64,000 nt of DNA from Halichondria panicea. Its lineage: Eukaryota; Porifera; Demospongiae; Suberitida; Halichondriidae. Every line of letters begins with the position of its first letter. Position 1 is the first letter of the stretch. The notes under the pieces are model-generated. The model saw only the letters and a program-made list of their open reading frames with translations. It was not told where the DNA came from and ran no database searches. Position numbers and translations under genes: made by a program. Where the stretch lies: contig NC_087377.1 in assembly GCF_963675165.1 (NCBI RefSeq), forward strand, positions 1,947,501 to 2,011,500. Reading direction: 5' to 3'. Positions 35,260 to 45,784 of this stretch are shown here, one piece after another.

Positions 35260-35422
35260 CTAGTGATAGCCAATCAATTCAGGGTTCGTCATTCTCTTGT
35301 GGGTGTGGTCTGTCAATCCAATCACCAATGGGCAACGGTCGCTCCCAAACACCTCCTTACGAATCACCACATCAATTACATGAGGGAGGAGCCACTCAGA
35401 CACCACGAAATAATCCAGTCTC
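35260..35422 (-). pseudogene. AP endonuclease (APEX1-like), last exon with altered catalytic site
   Basis: Minus-strand exon from 35422 (after TTCTTCAG) to TAG at 35260. It encodes RLDYFVVSEWLLPHVIDVVI and RKEVFGSDRCPLVIGL, matching the C terminus of APEX1 (RLDYFLLS, GSDHCP) in the exonuclease III fold. In the family the His of GSDHCP is the general-base/catalytic residue; here the codon is CGT, giving GSDRCP. No upstream exons were recognised. An intron border exactly before RLDYF argues for a host gene rather than a retrotransposon endonuclease. Partial and probably inactive. Confidence 0.75.
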
Positions 35423-35429
35423 CTGAAGA

Positions 35430-36170
35430 AAAAGAAATGTGATCATATTAAACAGTAATGTACTTAATGGCCACTCTTAACCATCTACGATATAAAAAGC
35501 CCACCTCCTACATACCTTATTTATCGAACAGCAAAAAATATAATTGGTACTATAATAATAATTTATACTGATCCAAGTTTCCATTCTCAACTGCTGATCC
35601 AATTTATCTTTGTTCTTCACTGAATCTATTGCTCATTGTTACTGATGGCTGGTCGAGGTATTCTGCCACGCCACTATGTCTGCCTATAGGAAGCAGTTTA
35701 AAATAGCTTAATTATGAATGTACAATATCGGCAATGCTAACGCTGATGGCATGTAATAATTATTTCAATGTACTTGATGTGTTATAATTATTTTGGAAAT
35801 TGTCCGGGTATAATTGGAACAGATTTTTATAGAGCATGTGAAGTGTCTGGAATAATTAGAACAAGCAAGCAGCTGCATGCAAGATAGCTAAGTTTAATAG
35901 AACACTGTGCGATTGAATAGTTGCACTAGCTATCTAAAACTAGCTATCTAACTGCAGCACTCTAAGTCTTACTTGCCGTCTGTGAATGTAACTCAACTTT
36001 TCAAAGTATTGTCCGGATATTTAGAACAAATGTAATATTAAAGCACTGGACGGTGTCCGTTGTATTAGAACAACGAAAATTGCCCAAAAGAGAGTCCGGG
36101 GTAATTAGAAGTGTCCTATAAATTAGAAGATAATAATTATTATACGGTAATTATAATGGACAAAAAAGTG
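35430..36170. other. Spacer without recognised gene
   Basis: Contains several loosely repeated phrases (TGTCCGG..TATAATTGGAACA, GGATATTTAGAACAA, GGTAATTAGAAG) between 35800 and 36130, probably a degraded repeat. No coding sequence is supported. Confidence 0.45.
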
Positions 36171-36317
36171 CATTTGGGCTGCAGGGACAATCAAAGATGA
36201 CATCAGTGCTTTGGCCCCACTAGCGTGAGTCATCATAATTATAAGCTAGGGTATAGATTTAAAAAATGATGTAAGTTTAATGTGCATGTTCCTGTTGTGC
36301 TGGCACACACTTTGTCA

Positions 36318-36472
36318 CAGGTGAAACTCCAGAAAAGAGTAGTATGTTATATAGAAACAGAGTATAATATTATATTCATATATCATCCCATCCTATGGGT
36401 TAGGGTTGCAAAAATATTATGCTCTGTTTCTATATAACACACTACTCTTTTCTGGAGTTTCACCTGTGACCA
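36318..36472. repeat. Long inverted repeat of an RRM exon
   Basis: GTCACAGGTGAAACTCCAG-AAAAGAGTAGTATGTTATAT-AGAAACAGAG is repeated in reverse complement about 90 bases later, with arms near 60 bases and two or three differences. A third, direct, copy is at 36660-36705. Confidence 0.85.
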
Positions 36473-36730
36473 AACAGCTGCAGAAGCTGAGAAGCTATAG
36501 CGGCCAAACCTGTTGTAATCAAAGAAAAAAGAGTAAGTTTTAATAGTTGGCACCACATTCGCCACATTCGCAAAAGTGTCAGCTGACAATGACGTATACA
36601 GGGGAAAAATAATTTTAAAAATGATGTAAATTAATGTGCATGTTCCTGGCACACACTTTGTCACAGGTGAAACTCCAGAAAAGAGTAGTATGTTATATAG
36701 CATAATATTATATTATGCATAATTTATATG

Positions 36731-36939
36731 TACCTTAAGGTGACATATTTTCGCGTGTATTAATTTCTGCTATTTCTGCGATTGAGAGTAAAATCGCAAA
36801 AATTAGTACTCGCAAATAATTGGCCGCCCTCTTGTTTAATGTATCCAGATCGACATTTCGCAAAAAATTATACCGCAAAATGTACAAAACTGTAAAAACG
36901 CAAACAAATCTACCTGTGAAAATATGTCACCTTAAGGTA
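36731..36939. mobile_element. MITE with TACCTTAAGGTGACATATTT ends
   Basis: 22-bp perfect inverted ends (TACCTTAAGGTGACATATTT and complement), 209 bp in total, TA at both edges. Compatible with a Tc1/mariner-type miniature element. Confidence 0.85.
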
Positions 36940-37263
36940 TATAGATTGTGCTCATCCCAGCCCAGGGGTTCGCCTTTGCCACCCTAAAAAGCAAAGCCAC
37001 GGCTGAGAAGGCTATTGAAGCCAAAACTATTTTAATTAGTTTGGATTCGTTACTTTCAAACAAAAGCAGCAGCAGAGAAGGCTATTGAGGCTAAAAGCAT
37101 TATAATTAAAGAAAAAAGAGTAAGTTTTAATATAGTTGTGTGATGTGCTGGCTTGTATGCACTTTGTTCACAGATTGAAATCAGAGTAACAACTTCACGT
37201 GTAGTATTATTATTAGTTAATCATTATAAAAAGGGCCTCATCTTCTCTAGTGCTCTCTCCGGC

Positions 37264-38047
37264 ATGGCATCAGTAAACTGCTGCAGGTGCACGACTGGGA
37301 GCTGCAGAGGATGTGTGCCTACCAAATGAGTTGTGTATAACTGCCAACAACGACACAATCTGAAGACAGCACCGGCCTCTAGATCTATCCTCTATCAGCT
37401 AGCTTCTAGATGGTTTCCAATTAACAAAGTTTTGCAGATGCATAACTGGCACATGCCTCAACTGTGTATGTGCCCGGGGAGGTAGGCCATGCAACAATTT
37501 CCTTCCTGGAGCCCGTGGCAATTGCACCAATAAGGTTAGTCTATCCATAATGATAGTTATAGCTGCATTTAAAAATAATACAAATGTACATAGGAGGCCT
37601 CCCTATTGGTACCACAACAGGGATATCAGGAATGTTTTGCACCCACCAGTGTGAGTCAAAAATCTGGCAAAAAAGCAACAAATAAAAAAAATATGTTTTC
37701 AATGACGGAAGTTATGATGTGCTGACCGTGCACACTTGTCCACAGGTACGTGGAAATTAAAGTATAAGAATCAATTATGTATTATCCAGACAGTCTCGAT
37801 CCCAGAAGTGTCATCGATATCCTCTAATCAAGAAACGACTAGTCGATGAAATAATCAAAGATGACGTGAGTTCGGGTTGATTCATTTATGCAATCCTCAG
37901 TAATCCTATATTCAGGACTTCAAGCAGCAGCTACGGTTGAAAATGGGTGATAACTTCCCAAGCTGTTTACAACGTGCTGTTGTCGCACCTTCCTTATCTA
38001 TTGAAACAAGAATAAGGCATTTGGATAAAGATCTCTCAGTTCTCTGA
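37264..38047 (+). CDS. Small Cys-rich protein gene
   Basis: ATG at 37264 begins MASVNCCR; splicing from the GTGCAC donor (37287) to 37438 keeps phase and gives RCITGTCLNCVCARGGRPC, then GARGNCTNK before GTTAGT. Later exons 37790-37865 (HRYPLIKKRLVDEIIKDD) and 37916-38047 (DFKQQLRLKMGDNFPSCLQR, stop TGA at 38045) form a basic C terminus. The Cys pattern matches the exon near 23020 (CCRC-TGT-CVC-PC). It may be a small zinc-binding or DNA/RNA-binding module. The exon near 37600-37660 is ambiguous: it reads open in one frame but also resembles a decayed RRM half. I do not recognise a named family. Confidence 0.5.
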
Positions 38048-38339
38048 TTCGTAAGGTTTCAATTATTTGCAAGTTATTTCTCAGAGCCAGAGTGAACAGA
38101 AGAATGAATGGATGATGGAGTGCGTGTATAAGTTAGTGACAGTACAAATTGTCACTGACATTCCTTTTTTACTGTTCATCATAATTATTCAGATATTCTA
38201 TGATCCAAGTTCTCAACTGAGCGAAGTTCAACTCCATGTGGCAAAAACATTCGAACCGGAAAGGGTTTTTTAAACATAATTATTGTGACACACAACGAAG
38301 AAAATGTGGAACCCATAAGTCTGCTCTTGTTAACTATGG

Positions 38340-39040
38340 CACTTATATGTACACGTCTATTATCGTTACGTGCAGACATTGAATATGAGTAAACGAGCTG
38401 GAGAGTGCGACTATTAGCGACATTCGATGATACGTGTCTAAATTATATAATGCAAACATTCATTTACGTGGTATATTCGTTTTGTGCAGATCTTCACAAA
38501 AAGATGGTTGTTGCGGTGCTCACTCAAAGCGCCGCCAACCAAACACGAAACTGTACTGCCTCCAGTGTTACATGCAGGCGACAGGCGACAGGAAGTGTCA
38601 GCGTAAGTATAACATATAAATAAACATAAACTGTCACGTCTATATAGCGCAGCACATCATAAGTTATGTAATCTCGATAAAAATCCATGAGTTTGAGTTC
38701 TCAACTGCGCTTCAGTGTTTGCCAATATCTACACTAACACGTTACAATGTACAGATCCTGCCTTCTACTAGCCGTACATAATTAAGATGCATGTCTGAAT
38801 CTAGTCTCATGACACACAGCAGAAAGGTTGCGAAGAATAGCAAGAATCAAAATCACTTTGTAACTTATGTTTACTGAACTAGTATTGTGTCATTTCTGTA
38901 AGTATACTTTAATTCAGAATACCGCGATTTGTGGGCTGGGGGTTAAGAATTCAATAATAATAACTCCAAAAACTAGTAAATGCAGTAAAAATGAGAACAC
39001 AGCTTTATTATACAACGATAAGCATAAAATTGTTCCAGTT
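38340..39040. repeat. Dispersed repeat blocks shared with 27.2 kb and 29.6 kb
   Basis: 38340-38630 matches 27230-27480 and 38650-39040 matches 29590-29990. The first block contains an exon-like Cys-rich stretch (about 38491-38602: KDGCCGAHSKRRQPN, YCLQCYMQ, RKCQ) between TTGTGCAG and GTAAGTA, with Cys spacing suggestive of a zinc module. Confidence 0.75.
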
Positions 39041-39240
39041 TCGGCTCCAGCCATGACTTGTAGTCGGATACTTAGATTCTAACACGCTTTGAGGTATAAA
39101 ATGGAGGACTGTAAACAAAATCGTGGCAGTGGGCAGTGACCTTAAAGAAGGGCTGAAAGCAGTGGGCATGCATTTGGGTAATAAACGAGCTGAATATGCA
39201 TGTCATAATTATATAATTACTCAACTTGTCATGAGTTCAG

Positions 39241-39691
39241 GTCACTCATTCCTCTATCCCTCACAGACACTATCAAAACAATTATGCAAGGTGTATTTGG
39301 GCGGCCTCCCTGCTGCGGTGAGCAAAGGAGACATCAGGGAGGCCCTCCATTGTTTTGGAGCCACCAGCGTGATTCATTATTAAGGGTGGTGGTTCAACCA
39401 ATTAACTTGACTGTGCTATACTTTTCTGTTGTACAGTGTGTGGAAATACCAGGACGACAAGGAGTGACAAGGGGTTAGTACTATGCATCCACTCATATAA
39501 AATTGCAATGCATTGCTTGTTGTCTCCAGCTAGGATACGCCTTCGTCACATTTGGTTTGCAAACGTCAGCTGAAAAGGCAATAAAAGCCAAACAAATTGG
39601 GAAAAATGTAAGTTTTTACTGTTTTCATGAATGTTGTGTTGATGTGCTGGCACCATGCATGCACCTTGTCAACAGGTTGAAATCAAGAAAG
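39241..39691 (+). pseudogene. RRM (RNA-binding) protein gene, last exon split by a transposon
   Basis: Exons: 39241 to about 39371 (KVYLGGLPAAVSKGDIREAL, HCFGATS; RNP2 is VYLGGLP), 39437-39473 (VEIPGRQGVTRG), 39533-39607 (GYAFVTF, RNP1, then SAEKAIKAKQIGKN) and 39676 onward (VEIKK). Together they make one complete RRM: RNP2, helix 1, loop 3, RNP1, helix 2, beta 4. RRMs bind single-stranded RNA. The hAT element at 39692 interrupts the final exon after VEIKK; without it the exon would end within three codons (stop at the TAG just after 42307). The insertion thus affects only the extreme C terminus and 3' UTR, so the upstream gene might still make protein. The donor after GCCACCAGC is weak (GTGATT). 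Confidence 0.65.
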
Positions 39692-42301
39692 CAGGGCTCG
39701 AAATTACAGTCGGTCAACGGACAATATCCGGTCATAATGCACACGTGACAGTTCAATTTAATGTTTAGTCTAACAAAAATAATGTCAGACAGTTCTAGTT
39801 CTATTTCTGTACCGCCTAGTTCTAGTGTAAGTGCTAGTTCAAGTTCTAGAAAGAGACCTCATACTACTAGCTCAGATGAGCCATCAAAGAAGAAACGAAT
39901 ACTACTAAAAAGAAGTGTGGATAACTGGATAACTGAATATGACAAAGAACTTGAGACTTCCACATGGCTCAAATACGATGTTGTCGATCGAGTCCATATA
40001 GACTGCTTGAAATGTTCTGTCTGCTTCAAATTCAATGATAAGTTGTTAAATACAAGAAACTATATATAACAGTGCATTTGTGGATGGCTCGAAAAATCTT
40101 AGAACATCAAGCTTCAAGGACCATGCTGCTAGTACAATGCATAAAAAAGCCATGATTTTATACAAGAAACAGCAAGGGGTTGACCTTGTCGAGTATTCCC
40201 CAATTGCAAATGCTCTCTCAACTTTGGATGAAGGCTCAAGGCAGGTAGTGACCAGAAAATTTGAGGTAGCATACATGATTGCTAAAGAAAAATTACCTTT
40301 TATTAAAATGAAGCCTTTTTGTATGCTTGAACAACACCATGGGGTTAACCTCGGTCATGGATACATTAATGATCATGCATGTGCTACATTTGTTGAGTAC
40401 ATTGCCCAGGATCTACAAAGGATTCTACTTAAAATTTTATCGAGCGTTAAATTTTTCAGCATTCAGTCAGATGGTACAACTGATGCTGGAACGATTGAAG
40501 ACGAATTGTTTACCATTCAGTACTTTGACCCGAAATCCGATGATGGCTCGGTCCACGTAAGAAACAAGTTTTTAATTGTTTGACAGCTAAAACGGGGAGA
40601 TGCTCAGACCCTGTTTGAATGTTTTAAAGCAGCTATGGAGTACATTGGTATTACTGACTGGAGGAATAAACTGATTGGTTTTGGCACAGATGGCGCAAGT
40701 GTCAATACGGGAGCTGGGGGGCTGCGAGGATTCATGGAAAATGAAGTATCATGGGTTGTATTTTTCTGGTGCCTAGCCCATCGGCTTGAGCTTGCATTGA
40801 AAGATGCTCTCAAAGCTACATATTTCGCTACTCTTGATGAGATGCTAATGCGACTGTATTATCCGTACGAGAAGTCCCCCAAAAAATGTGCTCAGTTGGA
40901 AGATGTTGTGCAGGAATTACGATTGTGTTTATCAAAAAACGACTTACCTCAGAGTGGAGGAAATAGGCCCATTAGGGCTTGTGGTACTCGTTTTGTGGCC
41001 CACAAAGTTGCAGCCCTGGGACGAGTGATTGATAAATATGGAGTGTACCTGTCCCATTTGGTAGCTATGTCTGAAGATAAGTCTTTCAAGTCTGCTGACA
41101 GAGAGAAGTTAAAGGGTTATGCTCGACAGTGGTCCGACTGTAAAGTTCTTATAGGGTGTGCATTTTTCCATGACTTGTTGAAACCATGCTCTAAGCTTTG
41201 CAAGATACTTCAGGAAGATGACATAATTATGTGTTGTACGAGCTGCTGAGGCACTGCTAAATGTTAAAAAGCACCTTGATACTATGAAAAGTGATGACTT
41301 TGAAGCTCTCCCAACTGTAAAGAAAGTGATGGACCGACTAAACCCTACTAATGGAGATGACAATCTAACTTACCAAGAAGCTCGGGTGAAAAAATACCAG
41401 CAGGCTCAAGATTTCTTTAAATCCCATTCGAAAGACTACATGGAGAAAGTTCAAACCTGTGTACGAAATCGAGTAAAAGTACAGCATGTAGAACTGATGA
41501 ATAACTCACTCACTATCTTGGCAACATATGGATGGGGAAGAGATGAGGGTGCATCATTTGGACACAACGCATTGACATCTGTGTGTGCTCAGTTTCAAGT
41601 GCCGTTAGAAAGAGCCGGTATTGACATTGCAACTGTCCAGGACGAATGGGATGACATGGTTGACTATACGAAACGCTACCTTGATATAGTTTGACAAGAC
41701 TACAAGATAGTGTGGTGGAAAATTTTTAACTCTGTTGACGCCAAGAAATGGACGAATGTCTTAGCCGTTGTCGAACTACTATTTTCGTTACCTGTAAGTA
41801 ATGGTCGATTGGAGCGTGTGCTTTCACAGCTAAAGATAGTCAAGTCCAACAGACGAACCTCTCTTGGTGAAGATAACCTTGATCAACTTGTACGAATTAC
41901 TGTAGAAGGCCCACCTTTAAGTCAATGGAATGCAACTGGAGCTATAGATTTATGGCTTAATGCTAAAACAAGAAGACTTAATCAGAAACCTAAACAGAAA
42001 TCAGCTAGTAGCACTAGTGGCAATGATCTAGGGTCAGATTTTCCTGAATTTTGTTTCGAGGACTGGGAATCATCATGGTTATGTTAATTAATTTTGTCAA
42101 TGTTTTTTTATGCATGGTACCATGTATTAGTTTTTGTTCTGTTCTTGTTCTGTTCTCATGATCTCATGTTATGTCTGAAAATATAAAATGTACAAAATTG
42201 TAATAATTGTGATGTCAGGCCAATTGATCTTCCTGTAAGGACAAAAATGAGTATGATCTGACAATTAGACTGGCATTGCTAAATAATTACTGCGAGCCCT
42301 G
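39692..42301 (+). mobile_element. hAT transposon, 2610 bp
   Basis: Inverted ends CAGGGCTCG (9 bp perfect, then a gapped match AAATTA/TAATTA). The direct repeat AGAAAG flanks it at 39686-39691 and 42302-42307. It contains one long transposase-derived reading frame with four disruptions. The flanking duplication is 6 bp instead of the classical 8. Confidence 0.88.
39782..42087 (+). pseudogene. hAT-superfamily transposase, inactivated
   Basis: Order of domains: Ser-rich start, a BED/TTF-like zinc finger (CLKCSVC ... HAASTMH), RNase H-like core with FSIQSDGTTDAG and GFGTDGASVNTG carrying the expected Asp residues, a CLAHRLELALKDAL helix, and the C-terminal hAT dimerisation motif (LFSLPVSNGRLERVLSQLK, then LDQLVRI). 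It resembles the C17orf113/KIAA1586 group of hAT-derived proteins. Lesions: +1 base in the TATATATAAC run at about 40062, TGA at 40581, a frameshift at about 41230, TGA at 41692. Both TGAs could come from CGA by one C-to-T change. Length is close to a full transposase (about 750 codons). Confidence 0.9.
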
Positions 42302-42372
42302 AGAAAGTAGCATAGAATCAATGTGTATACAATTATTAGTCTGTGTAGTCTGTATATTATTCTGTGTATGAA

Positions 42373-42458
42373 TTAACCCTTTCCCCGTTTTAATTAAAAC
42401 AACAAAATACAGAATTAATACACATTTATCTTTAAAAATCCATATCTCATGAACCATA
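42373..42458 (+). mobile_element. Solo left end of the TTAA-type element
   Basis: TTAACCCTTTCCCCGTTTTA, then AATTAAAA and ATCTCATGAACC, follows the first ~85 bases of the element at 63003-63903 (TTAACCCTTTCCCTGCTTTA ... AACTCATGAACC). The rest is missing; the sequence then enters the CTGGCCAGACCGC end. Confidence 0.75.
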
Positions 42459-42459
42459 C

Positions 42460-43095
42460 TGGCCAGACCGCTTTTTTTTACATGTGTTAGATACGGCGGT
42501 GTCGAAGGGGAGGGTGAACTGCAGGATCTAGTGACACCATAATTATAAATTACAATTACAGTGTCTAGTAAGGGTTGAGCTAAAGATTAACTATCGTTTC
42601 AATAGTTGTATGTTGACAATTATTGTTGATTTTTTTGTATTGTACAGACATACGACCACCACAGCAACCACAGAACAACGACAACCAGCAAGAACATGGA
42701 TTGATTAATTTTAAAGTACGAACTAAATCACTTGTATATTCATTTTTAGTAGTTTGTGTCAAAATTCCAAATTCTTATGCTGCCCTCAAAAGCAGTACTT
42801 TATGCTACCCTAAAAAGTAGTACCTTCAGGGCTTACCCCCTAGCTAGGCGGTACTGGCCAGACCGCTCTTTTTTTACATGTGTTGTTAGATATGGCGGTG
42901 TCGGAGGGGAGGGTGAAGCAGGCCCCTGTGCAGGATCTAGTGTGACAGTCAAAATTACAATTACAGTGAAAAACAGTTCACAAAAAATAATCGTTTCAAT
43001 AGTTGTATGTTGACAATTATCGTTGATTTTTTTTATTGTACAGACATACGACCACCACCACAGCAACCCAACGACAATGATCAGCAACACAGAGA
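42460..43095. repeat. Tandem duplication, ~380-bp spacing
   Basis: CTGGCCAGACCGC, TTTACATGTGTT, GGCGGTGTCG-AGGGGAGGGTGAA, ATAGTTGTATGTTGACAATTAT and the exon-like TTGTACAGACATACGACCACCA occur in the same order twice (42462-42690 and 42850-43080). Each unit contains an acceptor followed by a short Pro/Gln/Asn-rich frame (RPPQQPQNND). Confidence 0.85.
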
Positions 43096-43349
43096 AGAAC
43101 ATTAATTAATTAAACTGGACCCAACACTCCAAATCACTTGTATACATTGTATTCTTGACAGTTATTTTATATGCATCAATGCACATGTGCAAGACCATGT
43201 ATTTTACATTTTACAGTAAAAGTTAGGTGACTTGCTTGTGTGGTTGGTTGCCAGTTTGAACAACTGTGATGAATGGCAACTCCTACAACCCCCAGTGTGC
43301 TCCCTCTCCTCTGGCGGCCGTAACTCGTGCTCTTCCTCCTTTTAATTGT

Positions 43350-43880
43350 TTGATTGTAGAGATACAATGTAGGGGTGGTGCTGGTACGTGGTAATGGTGA
43401 TGGCAAGAATGGTGGTGGTGGTGATGGCAAGAATGGTGGTGGTGGTGATGGTGGTGGAGCTTCTGAGACAGATGCTCTGACTAGCGGAACACAGGGAGTG
43501 ATTGAGATTGTCACATCCCTTTTAATAGGTGACTATTATATGCATGCTATATTTACATTTATACAAGGTGAACATTATATCAGTGACACATGCATGTCTT
43601 CTATTAAACTTAGCTAGCTTGCATGCAAATGTTTCAGGTCATTTAAGTCCCTCACAGACAGCGTCAAACAAATGGTGTCAAGTATATTTAGGAAGCCTCT
43701 CTGCTGATGTCAGCAAAGGAGACATTAGGGAGGCCCTCCATTGTTTTGGAGCAACTAGCGTGAATCATTAATTATTAAGGGTGCAGTAGTTCGACCAATT
43801 AACTTGACAATGTGCTATACTTCTCTGTTGTACATACAGGGTGTGGAAATACCAGGACGGAGAGTGACGACAGGTTAGTA
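43350..43880 (+). pseudogene. Second RRM gene piece with Gly-rich segment
   Basis: After an acceptor near 43350, a Gly/Asn/Asp-rich frame (GKNGGGGDG repeated) runs to about 43518. Exon 43638-43762 encodes QVYLGSLSADVSKGDIREAL plus HCFGATS, nearly the same as the first RRM half at 39241. The linker exon at about 43841-43873 (VEIPGRRVTT) follows. The RNP1 half was not found downstream, so this is a truncated copy. Confidence 0.6.
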
Positions 43881-43889
43881 CCATCCCGC

Positions 43890-45770
43890 ATGATCTCGCA
43901 TGACCACAGACCACATTGACATGGACAGTATACACTGAAAGATTATTATTTGTATGGCGCTATATGAGGTTCTTTGCTATTAATTGAGTGTACCTTCTCA
44001 ATGTTAAACACTAAAATAGATACCGCGCAAGCATAGCCTACATGTGCAAGTACAGCTGCTTACATAACTGCATGTTAACTGGTTGCTTAATTTTCGAGCG
44101 TGCCCCCCCCCCCACCCCCCAGTAGGTTACTACCTATCACCTATTTCCATCTAACGATGTGATTATCGGTAAGGGGACTGAATGAGGGCCCCCCAAACTC
44201 ACTTGCTTAATGTTAACTGTGGGGGGCCCTCTCTCAGGACTCCCCCAAAATCTAACCACAGTCATGTGACCCTTGACCTCTAGGTCAACAGAGTTCACGG
44301 GACATGTGTTTAATATGAGAAGAGAGTATTGAACGCATGAACGCATCAAAGTAACGTGACTTCTTGTCTGAAACGCGCGATCAATTCATTACGGTAATTT
44401 GAACAACATTATTTCTGCCTCGAGGCAAGTGGCGGCTCCAGGCGCTTAGTTGTTGATCTGTATCAGTTTCATTCAGTAGAAATATTACTGTCTTGTTCAT
44501 AATATAATACAAACGATCGTTAGAAAAGCAGCGATCGTCACGCTAAAAAGCTTGAACTGACCGTGAGACAAACGGATATCCGGTCGCTGAGCTTGACGCG
44601 GCTGAAACAGGCTGTATACTATATTATATGCATATCGTATAGCGGGTGATGTGATGTAAAATATTCGTTATTTTCGTGGGGAAGCTTTATGGCCTACACA
44701 AAAATTTCCCCTACGGAAACGTAGGCATGGTTTACTGTAACGCATGCAATGCAGTGCATGCAAACAAAATTTATACTCCAGAAAATCACTGTTTCTCAGT
44801 TAAACGAATTTTTTACACCACGAAAATTACCCGCTATACGGTAGTCAGACTTTTGCTCAGAAGCAGAGACACACACACTTGTTCACATTTCTTAAGCTCA
44901 GATGGCACCAATGCAAAACTGTGAAAATACTTTCAATATAAGTACAACCAGAAGTCTCGAGGTCAGCTGCTCGTTTTATCTCCTCGAGAGAAGGCCACAC
45001 ACAGATTGAAGCTAGCTAGTACAAGAGCACTGACTTATACTTGTACCTCTGCTTCAGAGCAAAATGAGGCAAAAATGAAATTGCTTCTCCTCCAAACACT
45101 TCAAACTTTTTAAACTAGTCCGCCAATTCTTAATTTCATAAGCTAAATGAAAATTAACATTCTCCCTTAGGTATTACAATAGAGATATAATAATACAGTC
45201 CTACACTTTGCCCACTTTATGTGTTACCTCATTGAAATCAATTTAGCATTATTATAAATTAGGTATGGGCAAAGTGTAGTATCTGTTTTAATTTGGTTCA
45301 CCTTATAATTATCGCGGAGCTCTGACAATGGAAGATACCAGACTTGAGTTTCATTCTGATTTCTGTCACAGATCTTGATCCTTTGATATCGTAGAAACGG
45401 GACTTGCACGCATGCAGCAGTAATTTAGTCTGCAGATGTGATGCATGTGTAGTCAGTGGGAATCAAAGTGATAAGAACACATGCATGTTCAATGCTGTTA
45501 ACAAGGCCATTGTGCAACAGAAAATTTCCTAACAGCAAAACCACAATAGATAATGATTTCTTAAGCCTAAACTTGCACCAACTCTAAATAAAACAGCCCC
45601 TATAAAGGCCACCTCTGTATAATGGCCAAGCATTCTTCATGCAGATACATGTACATACTATAAGCTTTTCAACACTGCTATCACAGGTTTGGTTTGGCCC
45701 TAACGATATACTACATGGTACTCAGTCTTCTTTTGCAAGTGAAAGTCTAGTCCACTTTCCAATAAAGTTA
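43890..45770. other. Spacer with MITE and part of the old repeat
   Basis: Includes the MITE 44635-44843 and, from about 45050, the second copy of the 30950-32660 repeat. Near 44160-44250 GAGGGCCCCCC and GGGGGGCCCTC form an inverted pair. No gene is recognised. Confidence 0.5.
44635..44843. mobile_element. MITE of the TACCGTATAGCGGGT family
   Basis: Left end CGTATAGCGGGTGATG, right end CGAAAATTACCCGCTATACG plus GTA. Confidence 0.8.
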
Positions 45771-45784
45771 TATGTTCCCAAGGC

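Larger units (their letters stand above)
36181..37190 (+). pseudogene. Degenerate RRM exons, tandemly repeated
   Basis: Several pieces echo the intact RRM exons at 39241-39691: GACATCAGTGCTTTGG-CCCACTAGC before GTGAGTC (36190-36230) resembles the end of the first RRM half; 36966-37040 encodes GFAFATLKSKATAEKAIEAK (RNP1 half) after a CCCAG acceptor; 37065-37118 encodes AEKAIEAKSIIIKEKR; exon-like CACAGGTGAAACTCCAG and CACAGATTGAAATCAG pieces (36318, 36664, 37170) match the last beta strand. Frames are not joined cleanly, so I treat the block as decayed duplicates of an RRM gene. Confidence 0.6.

Noticed and set aside
35260-35422. Endonuclease of a non-LTR retrotransposon
   Set aside because: The GSDxCP motif, a stop soon after it and an intron border before RLDYF fit an APEX1-type host gene; no reverse transcriptase follows.
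37600-37665. Clean additional exon of the Cys-rich gene
   Set aside because: It is open in phase but also aligns with a decayed RRM half, so I could not decide and did not count it as a firm exon.
40581-40583. Programmed TGA readthrough in the hAT transposase
   Set aside because: Two frameshifts in the same gene make simple decay more likely, and both TGAs are explained by CGA-to-TGA change.
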